From Auritidibacter sp. Marseille-P8566 (lineage in GTDB: Bacteria > Bacteroidota > Bacteroidia > Flavobacteriales > Flavobacteriaceae), in the NCBI GenBank assembly GCA_943325595.2, contig CALPQA020000108.1, forward strand, positions 1 to 6,472: a stretch of DNA of 6,472 bases. The letters are read 5' to 3'. Positions 1-6,472 of the stretch are shown here, piece by piece. Both the position numbers and the translations under genes were made by a program. Below the pieces are notes generated by a model. That model worked only from the letters and a program-made list of their open reading frames with translations. It had not been told where the DNA came from and made no database searches. The stretch's first letter is position 1. Each line of letters begins with the position of its first letter.

Positions 1-1679
1 AGAATATGAAAGGTGAAATCGGGTTGTTTATTGGTGCGGCGCTGCTCATCACATCCTTGATTTTCTTCTTGTTTTTCCGTTCCTATAGAGCCACTTTTAT
101 TTCTATTCTGATCTTGCTTTTTGGTGTAATGTGGTCGTTTGGTACCTTGGGATTGTTCCATTACCGAATAACGATTCTAACAGCCATTATCCCACCGTTG
201 ATTATTGTAATCGGAATTACGAATTGTATTTTCCTAATCAATAAATACCAACAAGAAATAAAACTGCACCACAATCAGGCAAAAGCCTTGCAACGTGTTA
301 TTTCAAAAATTGGAGTTTCAACGATGATGACCAATTTGACTACTGCAGCGGGATTTGCCACTTTTATGATTACGGGCAACGAACTGTTATTTGAATTTGG
401 ATTGGTAACCTCTATAAACGTAATAACAGTTTATCTTTTAACCTTAGTAATTGTTCCGATTGCCTACAGTTTTATGTCCGTTCCAAAGGAAAAACACTTG
501 TATCATCTCAGTAAAACCTATATTTCTTCGGTTTTGGATTGGGTAGAAAACATCGTAAAATACAAGCGAAAAGCCATTTACACCATTTATGGATTGCTTT
601 TGATTTTTAGCATAATTGGAGTTTCAAAAATGAAAGTTTCGGGAAGTTTGATCGGCGAAATGCCAAAAAGCGCTTCGTTTTTTAAAGACATTGTGTTTTT
701 CGAGAAAGAATTCAACGGCGTAATGCCACTCGAAATCATGATTGATACCAAACGCAAAAAAGGCGTTATGAAATTGTCTACTATGAAAAAAATGGACGAA
801 CTTCAAAAAACAATCGAGCAAATTCCAGAACTTTCAAAACCAGTTTCAGTAGTCAATTTGGTAAAATATTCCAAGCAAGCGTTCTACAACGGAAAGCCCG
901 AATATTATGAATTACCCACTTCCCAAGAGCAAGTTTTCATTCTTTCCTATGCCAAAAATGCCACCAAAAACACGAAAGACAATTTGATGAAAAGCTACGT
1001 TGATTCAACCGGCCAATACGCCAGAATTACCACTTTCATGAAAGACATTGGCACCCAAGACATGAAGAAAATTGAAGGAAAACTTCAGGCAAAAATAGAT
1101 GAGGTTTTCCCGAAAGACCGCTACAAAGTTACGCTAACAGGGAAAGCATTGGTTTTCCAAAAAGGAACGGCTTATTTAATAGACAACTTAATCGAATCGT
1201 TAATATTTGCTATTTTATTAATCGCAGGTCTAATGGCGTACATGTTTCGCTCGTCAAAAATGATTTTCGTATCTGTAATTACAAACATTTTGCCGCTTTG
1301 TATCACCTCAGGATTAATGGGTTACCTCGGAATTCCGCTCAAGCCATCTACAATATTGGTTTTCAGTATTGCCTTTGGAATTTCGGTTGATAACGCCATT
1401 CAGTTCATGGCAAAATACCGCCACGACCTACTTCAAAACAACGGAAAAATCAAAAAATCTGTATTTAGCGCTCTTCGTGAAACTGGAATAAGCACTTTTT
1501 ACACCTCGGTAGTGCTCATTTTCGGATTCGCCATATTCACCCTTTCTAGCTTTGGTGGAACCGTCGCTTTGGGCGGATTAATTTCCTGTACACTGCTTTT
1601 TGCCATGTTCGCCAATCTCTTGGTTTTACCAGCGTTGGTGCTTACCTTCGAGAAAAAGAAAGCCAGAGCCGAAGATTAA
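1..1679 (+). CDS. RND/MMPL-family transporter, 5'-truncated by the window edge
   Basis: C-terminal part of an inner-membrane exporter of the RND superfamily (MMPL/Patched-like group). The reading frame is open to the left edge, and the first visible residues already lie at a membrane helix. Helix 1 and the first periplasmic loop must therefore be outside, and the ATG at 6 is probably internal. Counting from that Met, hydrophobic segments fall near 5-24, 29-50, 56-77, 107-123 and 130-155 (first half), then 190-206. A large soluble loop spans about 207-392, followed by 393-413, 419-440, 447-467, 495-513 and 519-546. This is the duplicated RND layout. The second-half helix carries the family motif FGISVDNAIQF with Asp462. 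The matching first-half motif reads IGITNCIFLINKY and lacks the Asp. The protein ends with a Lys-rich cytoplasmic tail. The substrate cannot be told from sequence; lipids or hydrophobic compounds are typical of the family. The stop is TAA, and a repeat element follows within one base. Confidence 0.92.
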   Translation, partial: NMKGEIGLFIGAALLITSLIFFLFFRSYRATFISILILLFGVMWSFGTLGLFHYRITILTAIIPPLIIVIGITNCIFLINKYQQEIKLHHNQAKALQRVISKIGVSTMMTNLTTAAGFATFMITGNELLFEFGLVTSINVITVYLLTLVIVPIAYSFMSVPKEKHLYHLSKTYISSVLDWVENIVKYKRKAIYTIYGLLLIFSIIGVSKMKVSGSLIGEMPKSASFFKDIVFFEKEFNGVMPLEIMIDTKRKKGVMKLSTMKKMDELQKTIEQIPELSKPVSVVNLVKYSKQAFYNGKPEYYELPTSQEQVFILSYAKNATKNTKDNLMKSYVDSTGQYARITTFMKDIGTQDMKKIEGKLQAKIDEVFPKDRYKVTLTGKALVFQKGTAYLIDNLIESLIFAILLIAGLMAYMFRSSKMIFVSVITNILPLCITSGLMGYLGIPLKPSTILVFSIAFGISVDNAIQFMAKYRHDLLQNNGKIKKSVFSALRETGISTFYTSVVLIFGFAIFTLSSFGGTVALGGLISCTLLFAMFANLLVLPALVLTFEKKKARAED

Positions 1680-1680
1680 T

Positions 1681-1815
1681 TTTTTTGGGCGTGCCCTTCG
1701 TTTACAACCTTTTTGAGGCTCGAGGCAATCTGTTGTCAACTCGGTCGGGCTTTCCGTTACAATCTTTGTTCCATTTCATTCCACAAAGGATTTCCACTTT
1801 AATCCCTCACGCAAA
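1681..1815 (+). repeat. Structured intergenic repeat, copy 1
   Basis: An inverted copy of this element is present at 3991-4118. Shared blocks, in order: a T-tract plus GGGCGTG(C/A)CCTTCGTTTA (1681-1704, one mismatch in 24), AACTCGGTCGGGCT (1738-1751, identical), a hairpin at 1761-1792, and ATCCCTCACGCAA (1802-1814, identical). The ends carry short inverted termini, GCGTG at 1689-1693 and CACGC at 1808-1812. The hairpin pairs 1761-1769 with 1783-1792 over nine base pairs with one bulged G and a 13-base loop. The sequence between the first two blocks is not conserved. The element starts one base after the transporter's stop codon and has no protein-coding character. From memory, similar repeats are common between genes in Flavobacterium; this was not checked here. 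Confidence 0.85.
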
Positions 1816-1910
1816 ACAGACAGCTCAGATAGTTAGATTTTAGATTTCTAAGATTTTCCAAATAACCTCATGAAAATAAAATTCATATAAAATTAAAAGA
1901 AAATAAAGAT

Positions 1911-1918
1911 TACATTTG
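1911..1918 (+). promoter_or_regulatory. Bacteroidota-type -7 promoter element
   Basis: TACATTTG is an exact match to the Bacteroidota primary sigma factor -7 consensus TAnnTTTG. It lies about 115 bases upstream of the hydrolase ATG at 2033. No convincing TTG -33 element is seen at the usual distance upstream. Transcription would start near 1923-1926 and give a leader of roughly 110 nt containing the hairpins described next. A chance match is possible in such AT-rich DNA. Confidence 0.5.
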
Positions 1919-1936
1919 AGAATATATAAAACGAAA

Positions 1937-2012
1937 AAACTTTCGCTAATACAAATAAAATTGGGGTGATAAGCGAAAGTTTCAAGTGCTCATTTTTAGC
2001 AACGAAACTTTC
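1937..2012 (+). promoter_or_regulatory. Leader with two mutually exclusive hairpins
   Basis: Three arms lie between the -7 element and the hydrolase start. Arm A (1937-1947, AAACTTTCGCT) is perfectly complementary to arm B (1972-1982, AGCGAAAGTTT), giving 11 base pairs across a 24-base loop. Bases 1975-1983 (GAAAGTTTC), largely the same as arm B, are also perfectly complementary to arm C (2004-2012, GAAACTTTC). That second hairpin gains an inner stem, TGCT at 1987-1990 with AGCA at 1998-2001, closing a 7-base loop. Arm B cannot pair with both at once. No U-tract follows either hairpin, so neither is a classical terminator. It may be a leader switch, an operator dyad, or relic DNA; the function is inferred only. 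Confidence 0.4.
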
Positions 2013-2032
2013 AGTTACGAAAATTGAAATCC

Positions 2033-3304
2033 ATGAAAATATTTAGACTATTTATTGTACTCTTTTTTTTGATTTTTTCTTCTAAAAACGCCCATTCTTG
2101 TAGTGCTTATAAAGTTACTGTGGGTGGTCACACACTATTTGGTGTAAATTTCGATACATGGACCATTAATCCAAAAATTTGGTTTGAAACCAAAGGATAT
2201 GGAGCAGTATTTAGTGGAGCGAATTACGATAATGATGGCTTACGACCACAATCAGGAATGAATGAATTTGGACTTGCGTTCGGAACACTTGCAACACTTA
2301 CTCCTTCGAACCGAAAAGATTTTCTAAACAAAAAACAAATTACCAGTAGGATAAACTATCTTAAAGACATACTGCATTCTTGCAAAAACGTTGAGGAGGT
2401 AAAAGCGTACATCGAACAATACGATCATAGCGCATTGCAAAACGATGTATTTATTTACACTGACAAATCGGGAAAATACCTGATTGTTGAGCCTTACACT
2501 TTAACTATCGGTAAAGAAAATAAGTATGTTCTTGCCAATTTCTGTCCTTCAACTATCACCGATTTCAGCACAATTAAACAGGAACGCTACATTAATGGCG
2601 CCGCCTTTCTCAAAACGAAAATTGACACTTAGGTTGCTTTTTGCACTGCTCTTTCAGACACAATGCACGTTTGTAGAAACAGAATAGGAGACGGAACATT
2701 ATTAACTTCAATTTGGAACCCAACCAATGGCTCAGTTTATCTGTATTTTTATCATGATTACAAACATCAGGTAAAGCTTGACTTAAAGAAAGAATTAGCT
2801 AAAGGTGATCATTTGATTGAAATTACCACTTTGTTTCCAGCCAATTCGGAATATCAAAAATTAATTGATTTTAAAACCCCTAGAAATAATAATTATATCA
2901 ATACGTTTATACTAACCTGCTTCATTTTATTTCTGTTTTCATTTGTCTATTTTGGTGTTGACTCTTTTAGAAATAGAAAAATAAAGTATTTCTATTTTAA
3001 ACTTTTGTTGGCGGTGCTAAGCTTATTTATGGCGTATTACATGACAGTATTGATTAGAGAATCAGGCGTTTTCTATTTTCCAGCTCCTTACAAGAGCAGT
3101 GATTTTGGTTTAATTGATATTTCGTCCTACCTTCCTTTCTTAATTTTAGTGTTAATCATCCCATTGTTGATTATTAATACAAACGTAATTAAATTCAAAG
3201 TCTGGGGGACTGTTTCAAAATTGCTTTTGACATTAAATAGTTTGGCATATAGTATTTTGCTTGCACTATTTTTTTATTGGGGATTATTTAATGTTTTTAA
3301 TTAA
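2033..3304 (+). pseudogene. Ntn hydrolase (linear amide C-N hydrolase / choloylglycine hydrolase-like) with C-terminal membrane domain, split by in-frame TAG
   Basis: Secreted N-terminal-nucleophile amidase gene interrupted by one amber codon at 2630-2632 (codon 200 of 423). The two halves are in the same frame, and the join (KIDT-stop-VAFCTALSDTMHVCR) falls inside the catalytic fold. The ATG at 2033 is preferred over an upstream TTG at 2024. A signal peptide (about 1-22) ends AHS just before Cys23, which would become the free N-terminal nucleophile after cleavage. Family motifs are GVNFDTW (Asp41), GMNEFGLAFG (Asn77), VLANF (Asn169) and QERY (Arg185). The closing strands, GTLLTSIWNPTNGSVYLYFY, lie after the stop. 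Four hydrophobic segments follow near 289-309, 320-341, 364-382 and 392-419. The Arg typical of bile-salt hydrolases (GRNxDW) is Val here, so bile-salt activity is unlikely and the substrate is unknown. The 199-residue product alone lacks the final strands and anchor, so it is probably inactive. A sequencing error is the main alternative. Confidence 0.82.
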
Positions 3305-3309
3305 GAATG

Positions 3310-3345
3310 AAACTCTTTTAGAGAAACAGATGGGTTGAAGAGTTT
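3310..3345 (+). other. Hairpin just after the hydrolase stop
   Basis: AAACTCTT (3310-3317) and AAGAGTTT (3338-3345) form an 8-base-pair stem with a 20-base loop, six bases after the TAA at 3302-3304. No T-run follows, so it is a weak candidate for a terminator or 3'-end stabilising hairpin. Confidence 0.3.
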
Positions 3346-3591
3346 AGAGGATATGTCAACAGCGGTTTCAGCACTAAATAAACTAAATTGTATTTAATTA
3401 TCTTTTACTAGATATTAAGATTAATCATTCATGGAATTAAAAACTCTGTCAATAATATCCGTTTTATAATAGTAAGCTTTTGGACTTAAATTATAATTGG
3501 TCATTTTAATCTAAAACCCATTTAAAAATTGTGGTATGAAAGACATTAGGGTAATGGCAGATATTCATTAGGGCCTATATTTATTTTTATT
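3346..3591. other. Intergenic stretch with no recognisable gene
   Basis: I see no gene, repeat or promoter I can support. The only open frame of note is a 27-codon minus-strand ATG frame at 3421-3504 (starts MTNYNLSP, ends NSMND). Its composition looks protein-like, but it has no homologue I recognise and no ribosome binding site. It may be another scrap of decayed coding sequence. Confidence 0.4.
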
Positions 3592-3962
3592 TCAATCGTA
3601 ATATTTGGTCGTATAATCCCTAACATCTTCAATCCACAAATTTTTATATTTTATGAAGAAAGCGTGCTCAAAGCGCTTTTTTATTTTCTTATAATTGGCA
3701 AATAAAGCAGCTTTGTCTTTTTTTAATTTTTTACAAATTTCTATATAAATGGATTGTTTGTAAATTGTTTTTTAGGGTAAAAAATTCTTTTTAAGACTTT
3801 TATAAGCTTTTAAAGGTATTTTATGAAGTGTTTTAGGATTATACACTAATTTTTCATGGTTCTGCTTTCAATCTGATTGAACAGATTTGCTGCTCGATTT
3901 GGAAAATTATGGGATCATTTCATAGGAGTTTTGAGTTCCTTTACTTTGCCAATGGGATGCCT
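3592..3962 (-). pseudogene. Decayed remnant of an unidentified minus-strand gene
   Basis: Read on the minus strand, this stretch gives protein-like sequence across two frames. From 3962 down to about 3855 it reads RHPIGKVKELKTPMK, a TGA (3915-3917), then SHNFPNRAANLFNQIESRTM. After a frameshift near 3850-3857, the next frame continues EKLVYNPKTLHKIPLK, AYKSLKKNFLP, a TAA (3772-3774), then IYIEICKKLKK, FANYKKIKKRFEHAFF and WIEDVRDYTTKYYD, ending at TGA 3592-3594. Apart from the single TAA, the second frame is open for about 90 codons, which is unlikely by chance in such AT-rich DNA. The product would have been at least 120 residues, basic and Lys-rich, with no signal peptide or membrane segment visible in this part. 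I do not recognise the family. The upstream end is cut off near the repeat, so the original N-terminus is probably lost. Confidence 0.55.
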
Positions 3963-3990
3963 TACAAATTCTGAATTCTGAATCTAAAGG

Positions 3991-4118
3991 TTGCGTGAGG
4001 GATGGCAGTGAAAATCCCACGCTTTTTTGCGTGGATTGTAGCACACAGCCCGACCGAGTTTAGTGTATATTGCTTCGTACCTGGCAATGACCTAAACGAA
4101 GGTCACGCCCAAAAAAAA
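3991..4118 (-). repeat. Structured intergenic repeat, copy 2 (inverted)
   Basis: Minus-strand copy of the element at 1681-1815. Matching blocks are the A-tract plus TAAACGAAGGTCACGCCC (4093-4118), AGCCCGACCGAGTT (4047-4060, identical) and TTGCGTGAGGGAT (3991-4003, identical). Its termini form a perfect 6-base inverted repeat, GCGTGA (3993-3998) with TCACGC (4103-4108). The conserved-position hairpin pairs 4013-4022 with 4029-4037 around a six-base T loop: nine pairs and one bulge, as in copy 1, but with different inner bases. A second small hairpin, ATTGC (4069-4073) with GCAAT (4084-4088), is not clearly kept in copy 1. The element begins directly at the U-tract of the nrdA terminator and points away from nrdA. 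Confidence 0.85.
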
Positions 4119-4140
4119 CCCTCACATTGCTGCAAGGGTT
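4111..4140 (-). terminator. Intrinsic terminator of nrdA
   Basis: On the minus strand AACCCT (4140-4135) pairs with AGGGTT (4122-4117), a six-base-pair stem with a 12-base loop. The right arm runs into a T-tract ending at 4111. It starts 21 bases after the nrdA stop codon. The T-tract is also the first part of repeat copy 2, so the terminator and repeat share sequence. Confidence 0.75.
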
Positions 4141-4161
4141 CAGTATTTATAATTAAGTAGA

Positions 4162-6472
4162 CTAGCTGCCACACATTTCGCAATCTTCTGGACCAGCATT
4201 TTTTGCTAATTCAATCATCGCGCGGTATTCTTCAGGAGTCATTTCTACTGGTTCATTTAAAACGGCAATAGGCTGTAATTTCGGTTCCGCTACTTGCTCG
4301 GTTACTTCAATTGGCTCCGCTTTTTTGTCGTTGTTTAAGGTAAATTTGATGGCGTCAACAGCTGCTTTGGTTCTCAAATAATACATTCCAGTTTTCAATC
4401 CTGATTGCCATGCATAGAAGTGCATCGAGGTTAATTTTGAATAATTGGCGTTTTGCATGAACAAGTTCAACGATTGTGACTGGTCAACAAAATACCCTCT
4501 GTGGCGTGACATATCGATGATGTCTTTCATAGACATTTCCCAAACGGTTTTGTACAATTCCTTTAAATCTTGTGGGATATTTAGGTTTTGAACGGATCCG
4601 TTTTCACGCATTAATTCTTGTTTCAAGCTTTCTGTCCAAAGTCCCAATTTTACTAAATCTTCTAGTAAATGTTTGTTAACTACAATGAATTCACCCGAGA
4701 GTACGCGTCGTGTATAAATATTGGAAGTATAAGGCTCAAAAGCTTCGTTGTTTCCTAAAATTTGTGAGGTAGAAGCAGTTGGCATTGGCGCTACCAATAA
4801 TGAGTTTCTTACGCCATTTTTCAACACTTCTTTTCGCAAACCTGCCCAATCCCAACGTCCTGAAAGCTCTTCGTCTTTGATTCCCCAAAGGTTGTGTTGG
4901 AATTCTCCTTGCGAAATTGGAGAACCCACATAACTAGAATATGGACCTTCTTCGATTGCCATTTCCATTGATGCGGTTACTGCAGCAAAATATAGGGTTT
5001 CGAAAATTTCTTGGTTCAATTTTTTAGCTTCGTCAGATGTAAACGGCATACGCAACATAATAAAAGCATCGGCTAATCCTTGCACTCCCAATCCAATTGG
5101 ACGGTGGCGTTTGTTTGAATTTTCTCCTTCAATTACAGGATAATAATTTCTATCGATTACTTTATTCAAGTTTCTGGTCACGCGTTTGGTCACGGTAAAT
5201 AACAAATCGTGATTAAATTTTCCGTTTTCTACGAACATTGGCAACGATAGAGACGCCAAATTACACACTGCAATTTCGTCTTTCGAAGTATATTCCATAA
5301 TCTCGGTACACAAATTCGATGAACGAATGGTTCCTAGATTTTTCTGATTTGATTTTCTATTGGCTGCATCTTTGTACAACATATATGGAGTTCCAGTCTC
5401 GATTTGCGATTCTAGAATTTTCTCCCATAATTCGTGTGCTTTGATAGTTTTTCTGCCTTTTCCAGCTGCTTCATATGAAGTATATAACGCTTCAAATTCG
5501 TCGCCATAAACATCATACAAACCTGGACATTCGTTAGGGCACATCAACGTCCAAAGTCCGTCTTCTTGTACACGTTTCATGAATAAATCGGAAGTCCACA
5601 TGGCAAAAAACAAATCTCTGGCGCGCATTTCTTCTTTTCCAGTATTCTTTTTTAAATCCAAGAAATCGAAAATATCAGCATGCCAAGTTTCGATATAAAT
5701 AGCAAAACTACCTTTACGTTTTCCACCACCTTGATCAACGTAACGAGCAGTATCATTGAAAACACGCAACATCGGAACAATTCCGTTTGATGTTCCATTA
5801 GTACCACGAATGTATGATCCTGTTGCGCGTACGTTATGAATTGAAAGTCCAATTCCACCTGCCGATTGCGAGATTTTAGCCGTTTGTTTTAACGTATCGT
5901 AAATTCCATCAATACTATCATCTTGCATTGCCAAAAGGAAACAAGAAGACATTTGAGGTTTTGGAGTTCCCGCGTTAAATAATGTTGGCGTTGCATGCGT
6001 AAAGAATTTTTTCGACATTAAGTCGTAGGTTTCTATTACAGATTTTAAATCATCCAAGTGAATTCCAACAGAAACACGCATCAACATGTGTTGTGGACGC
6101 TCTACTATTTTTCCGTTAATTCTTAACAAATACGAACGTTCCAAGGTTTTGAAACCAAAATAATCATAGTTAAAATCTCTGTTGTAGATGATGTGCGAAT
6201 CCAAAAATTCGGCGTTGTCCATAATTACCTTGTGCACTTCTTCCGAAAGTAAAGGAGCGTCAAGTCCGTTTCTTGGGTTTACATAATGAAACATTTCGTT
6301 CATCGTTTCCGAGAACGATTTTTTGGTATTGGAATGCAAATTCGAAATCGCAATTCTTGCTGCCAATTGTGCATAATCAGGATGCGCAATGGTCATCGAA
6401 GCTGCAGTTTCGGCTGCTAAATTATCTAATTCTGACGTAGAAACTCCATCATAAAGCCCTTCTATTACTCGC
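4162..6472 (-). CDS. nrdA: Ribonucleoside-diphosphate reductase, class I large (alpha) subunit, 5'-truncated by the window edge
   Basis: Catalytic subunit of class I ribonucleotide reductase, which makes deoxyribonucleotides from ribonucleoside diphosphates in the cytoplasm together with the radical-bearing NrdB. The frame stays open to the right edge and reads [20 protein letters not shown] before the first Met (6396). That Met is therefore internal, and the N-terminal ATP-cone lies outside. Numbering from it: SSC (Cys152) and VCNLASL (Cys378) match the redox-active cysteine pair. NLCTE supplies Asn361, the thiyl-radical Cys363 and Glu365. MYYLR (Tyr672-Tyr673) is the radical-transfer tyrosine pair. 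The sequence around [15 protein letters not shown] fits the specificity-site region. A linker rich in Pro, Glu and Val leads to the C-terminal CEMCGS, whose Cys739 and Cys742 would re-reduce the active site. The Cys363-Cys378 spacing of 15 resembles eukaryotic RNR1 rather than E. coli NrdA. Stop codon TAG. nrdB is not in the window. Confidence 0.98.
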   Translation of the reverse strand, partial: RVIEGLYDGVSTSELDNLAAETAASMTIAHPDYAQLAARIAISNLHSNTKKSFSETMNEMFHYVNPRNGLDAPLLSEEVHKVIMDNAEFLDSHIIYNRDFNYDYFGFKTLERSYLLRINGKIVERPQHMLMRVSVGIHLDDLKSVIETYDLMSKKFFTHATPTLFNAGTPKPQMSSCFLLAMQDDSIDGIYDTLKQTAKISQSAGGIGLSIHNVRATGSYIRGTNGTSNGIVPMLRVFNDTARYVDQGGGKRKGSFAIYIETWHADIFDFLDLKKNTGKEEMRARDLFFAMWTSDLFMKRVQEDGLWTLMCPNECPGLYDVYGDEFEALYTSYEAAGKGRKTIKAHELWEKILESQIETGTPYMLYKDAANRKSNQKNLGTIRSSNLCTEIMEYTSKDEIAVCNLASLSLPMFVENGKFNHDLLFTVTKRVTRNLNKVIDRNYYPVIEGENSNKRHRPIGLGVQGLADAFIMLRMPFTSDEAKKLNQEIFETLYFAAVTASMEMAIEEGPYSSYVGSPISQGEFQHNLWGIKDEELSGRWDWAGLRKEVLKNGVRNSLLVAPMPTASTSQILGNNEAFEPYTSNIYTRRVLSGEFIVVNKHLLEDLVKLGLWTESLKQELMRENGSVQNLNIPQDLKELYKTVWEMSMKDIIDMSRHRGYFVDQSQSLNLFMQNANYSKLTSMHFYAWQSGLKTGMYYLRTKAAVDAIKFTLNNDKKAEPIEVTEQVAEPKLQPIAVLNEPVEMTPEEYRAMIELAKNAGPEDCEMCGS

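Noticed and set aside
624..821. Minus-strand 65-codon open frame within the transporter
   Set aside because: It is antisense to strongly supported coding sequence, its protein has no family character, and its composition reflects the sense codons.
2024..2032. TTG at 2024 as start of the hydrolase
   Set aside because: The ATG three codons later gives a normal signal peptide, and no ribosome binding site favours the TTG.
2630..2632. Genome-wide reassignment of TAG to an amino acid
   Set aside because: nrdA ends with TAG at 4162-4164 immediately after its conserved CEMCGS tail, so TAG is used as a stop in this genome.
2663..3304. A separate membrane-protein gene starting at the ATG at 2663
   Set aside because: The frame is continuous with the hydrolase through the TAG. 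The first 50 or so residues after this ATG are the closing strands of the Ntn fold, so it is the second half of one gene.
3659..3683. Terminator-like AAAGCG/CGCTTT hairpin followed by Ts on the plus strand
   Set aside because: It lies inside the decayed minus-strand coding sequence, far from any plus-strand gene end, and the stem is short. Probably chance.
3971..3984. Tandem CTGAATT/CTGAATC repeat containing a GAATTC palindrome
   Set aside because: Only two short imperfect units in AT-rich DNA; nothing supports a function.
4748..4933. Plus-strand 61-codon open frame within nrdA
   Set aside because: It is a shadow of the conserved nrdA coding sequence on the other strand.
5652..5858. Minus-strand 68-codon open frame inside nrdA in another frame
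   Set aside because: It overlaps the highly conserved catalytic region of nrdA, which explains the sequence fully.

Overview
The window looks like a chromosomal segment from a Bacteroidota bacterium, most likely Flavobacteriaceae (Flavobacterium-like). Evidence: AT-rich intergenic DNA, an exact TAnnTTTG -7 promoter element, start codons without clear Shine-Dalgarno sequences, a class I ribonucleotide reductase with eukaryote-like active-site spacing, and a repeat ending in ATCCCTCACGC that I recall (from memory, not checked) from Flavobacterium intergenic DNA.

Layout: (1) 1-1679, plus strand: C-terminal 557+ residues of an RND/MMPL-family exporter; the gene's start lies left of the window. 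(2) 1680-4118: about 2.4 kb of accessory, decaying DNA with one copy of a structured repeat at each edge, in inverted orientation. Inside are a promoter and leader with competing hairpins, a secreted or membrane-anchored Ntn-hydrolase gene interrupted by one in-frame TAG (2033-3304), about 290 bases with no recognisable gene, and the remains of a minus-strand gene (3592 to about 3962) with two internal stops and a frameshift. (3) 4111-4140: intrinsic terminator of nrdA. (4) 4162-6472, minus strand: nrdA, the large subunit of class I ribonucleotide reductase, whose 5' end lies right of the window.

The two outer genes are intact core genes as far as seen and converge on the middle segment. They show no functional link to each other. 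The middle segment reads as a site of gene gain and decay between two convergent housekeeping genes. Each repeat copy starts within a few bases of the end of the gene or terminator it follows, and points away from that gene. The most interesting signals are the repeat pair, whose hairpin stem differs between copies by compensatory changes, the single amber codon splitting the Ntn hydrolase, the mutually exclusive leader hairpins, and the decayed minus-strand gene. I see no CRISPR array, tRNA, rRNA or intact insertion sequence.
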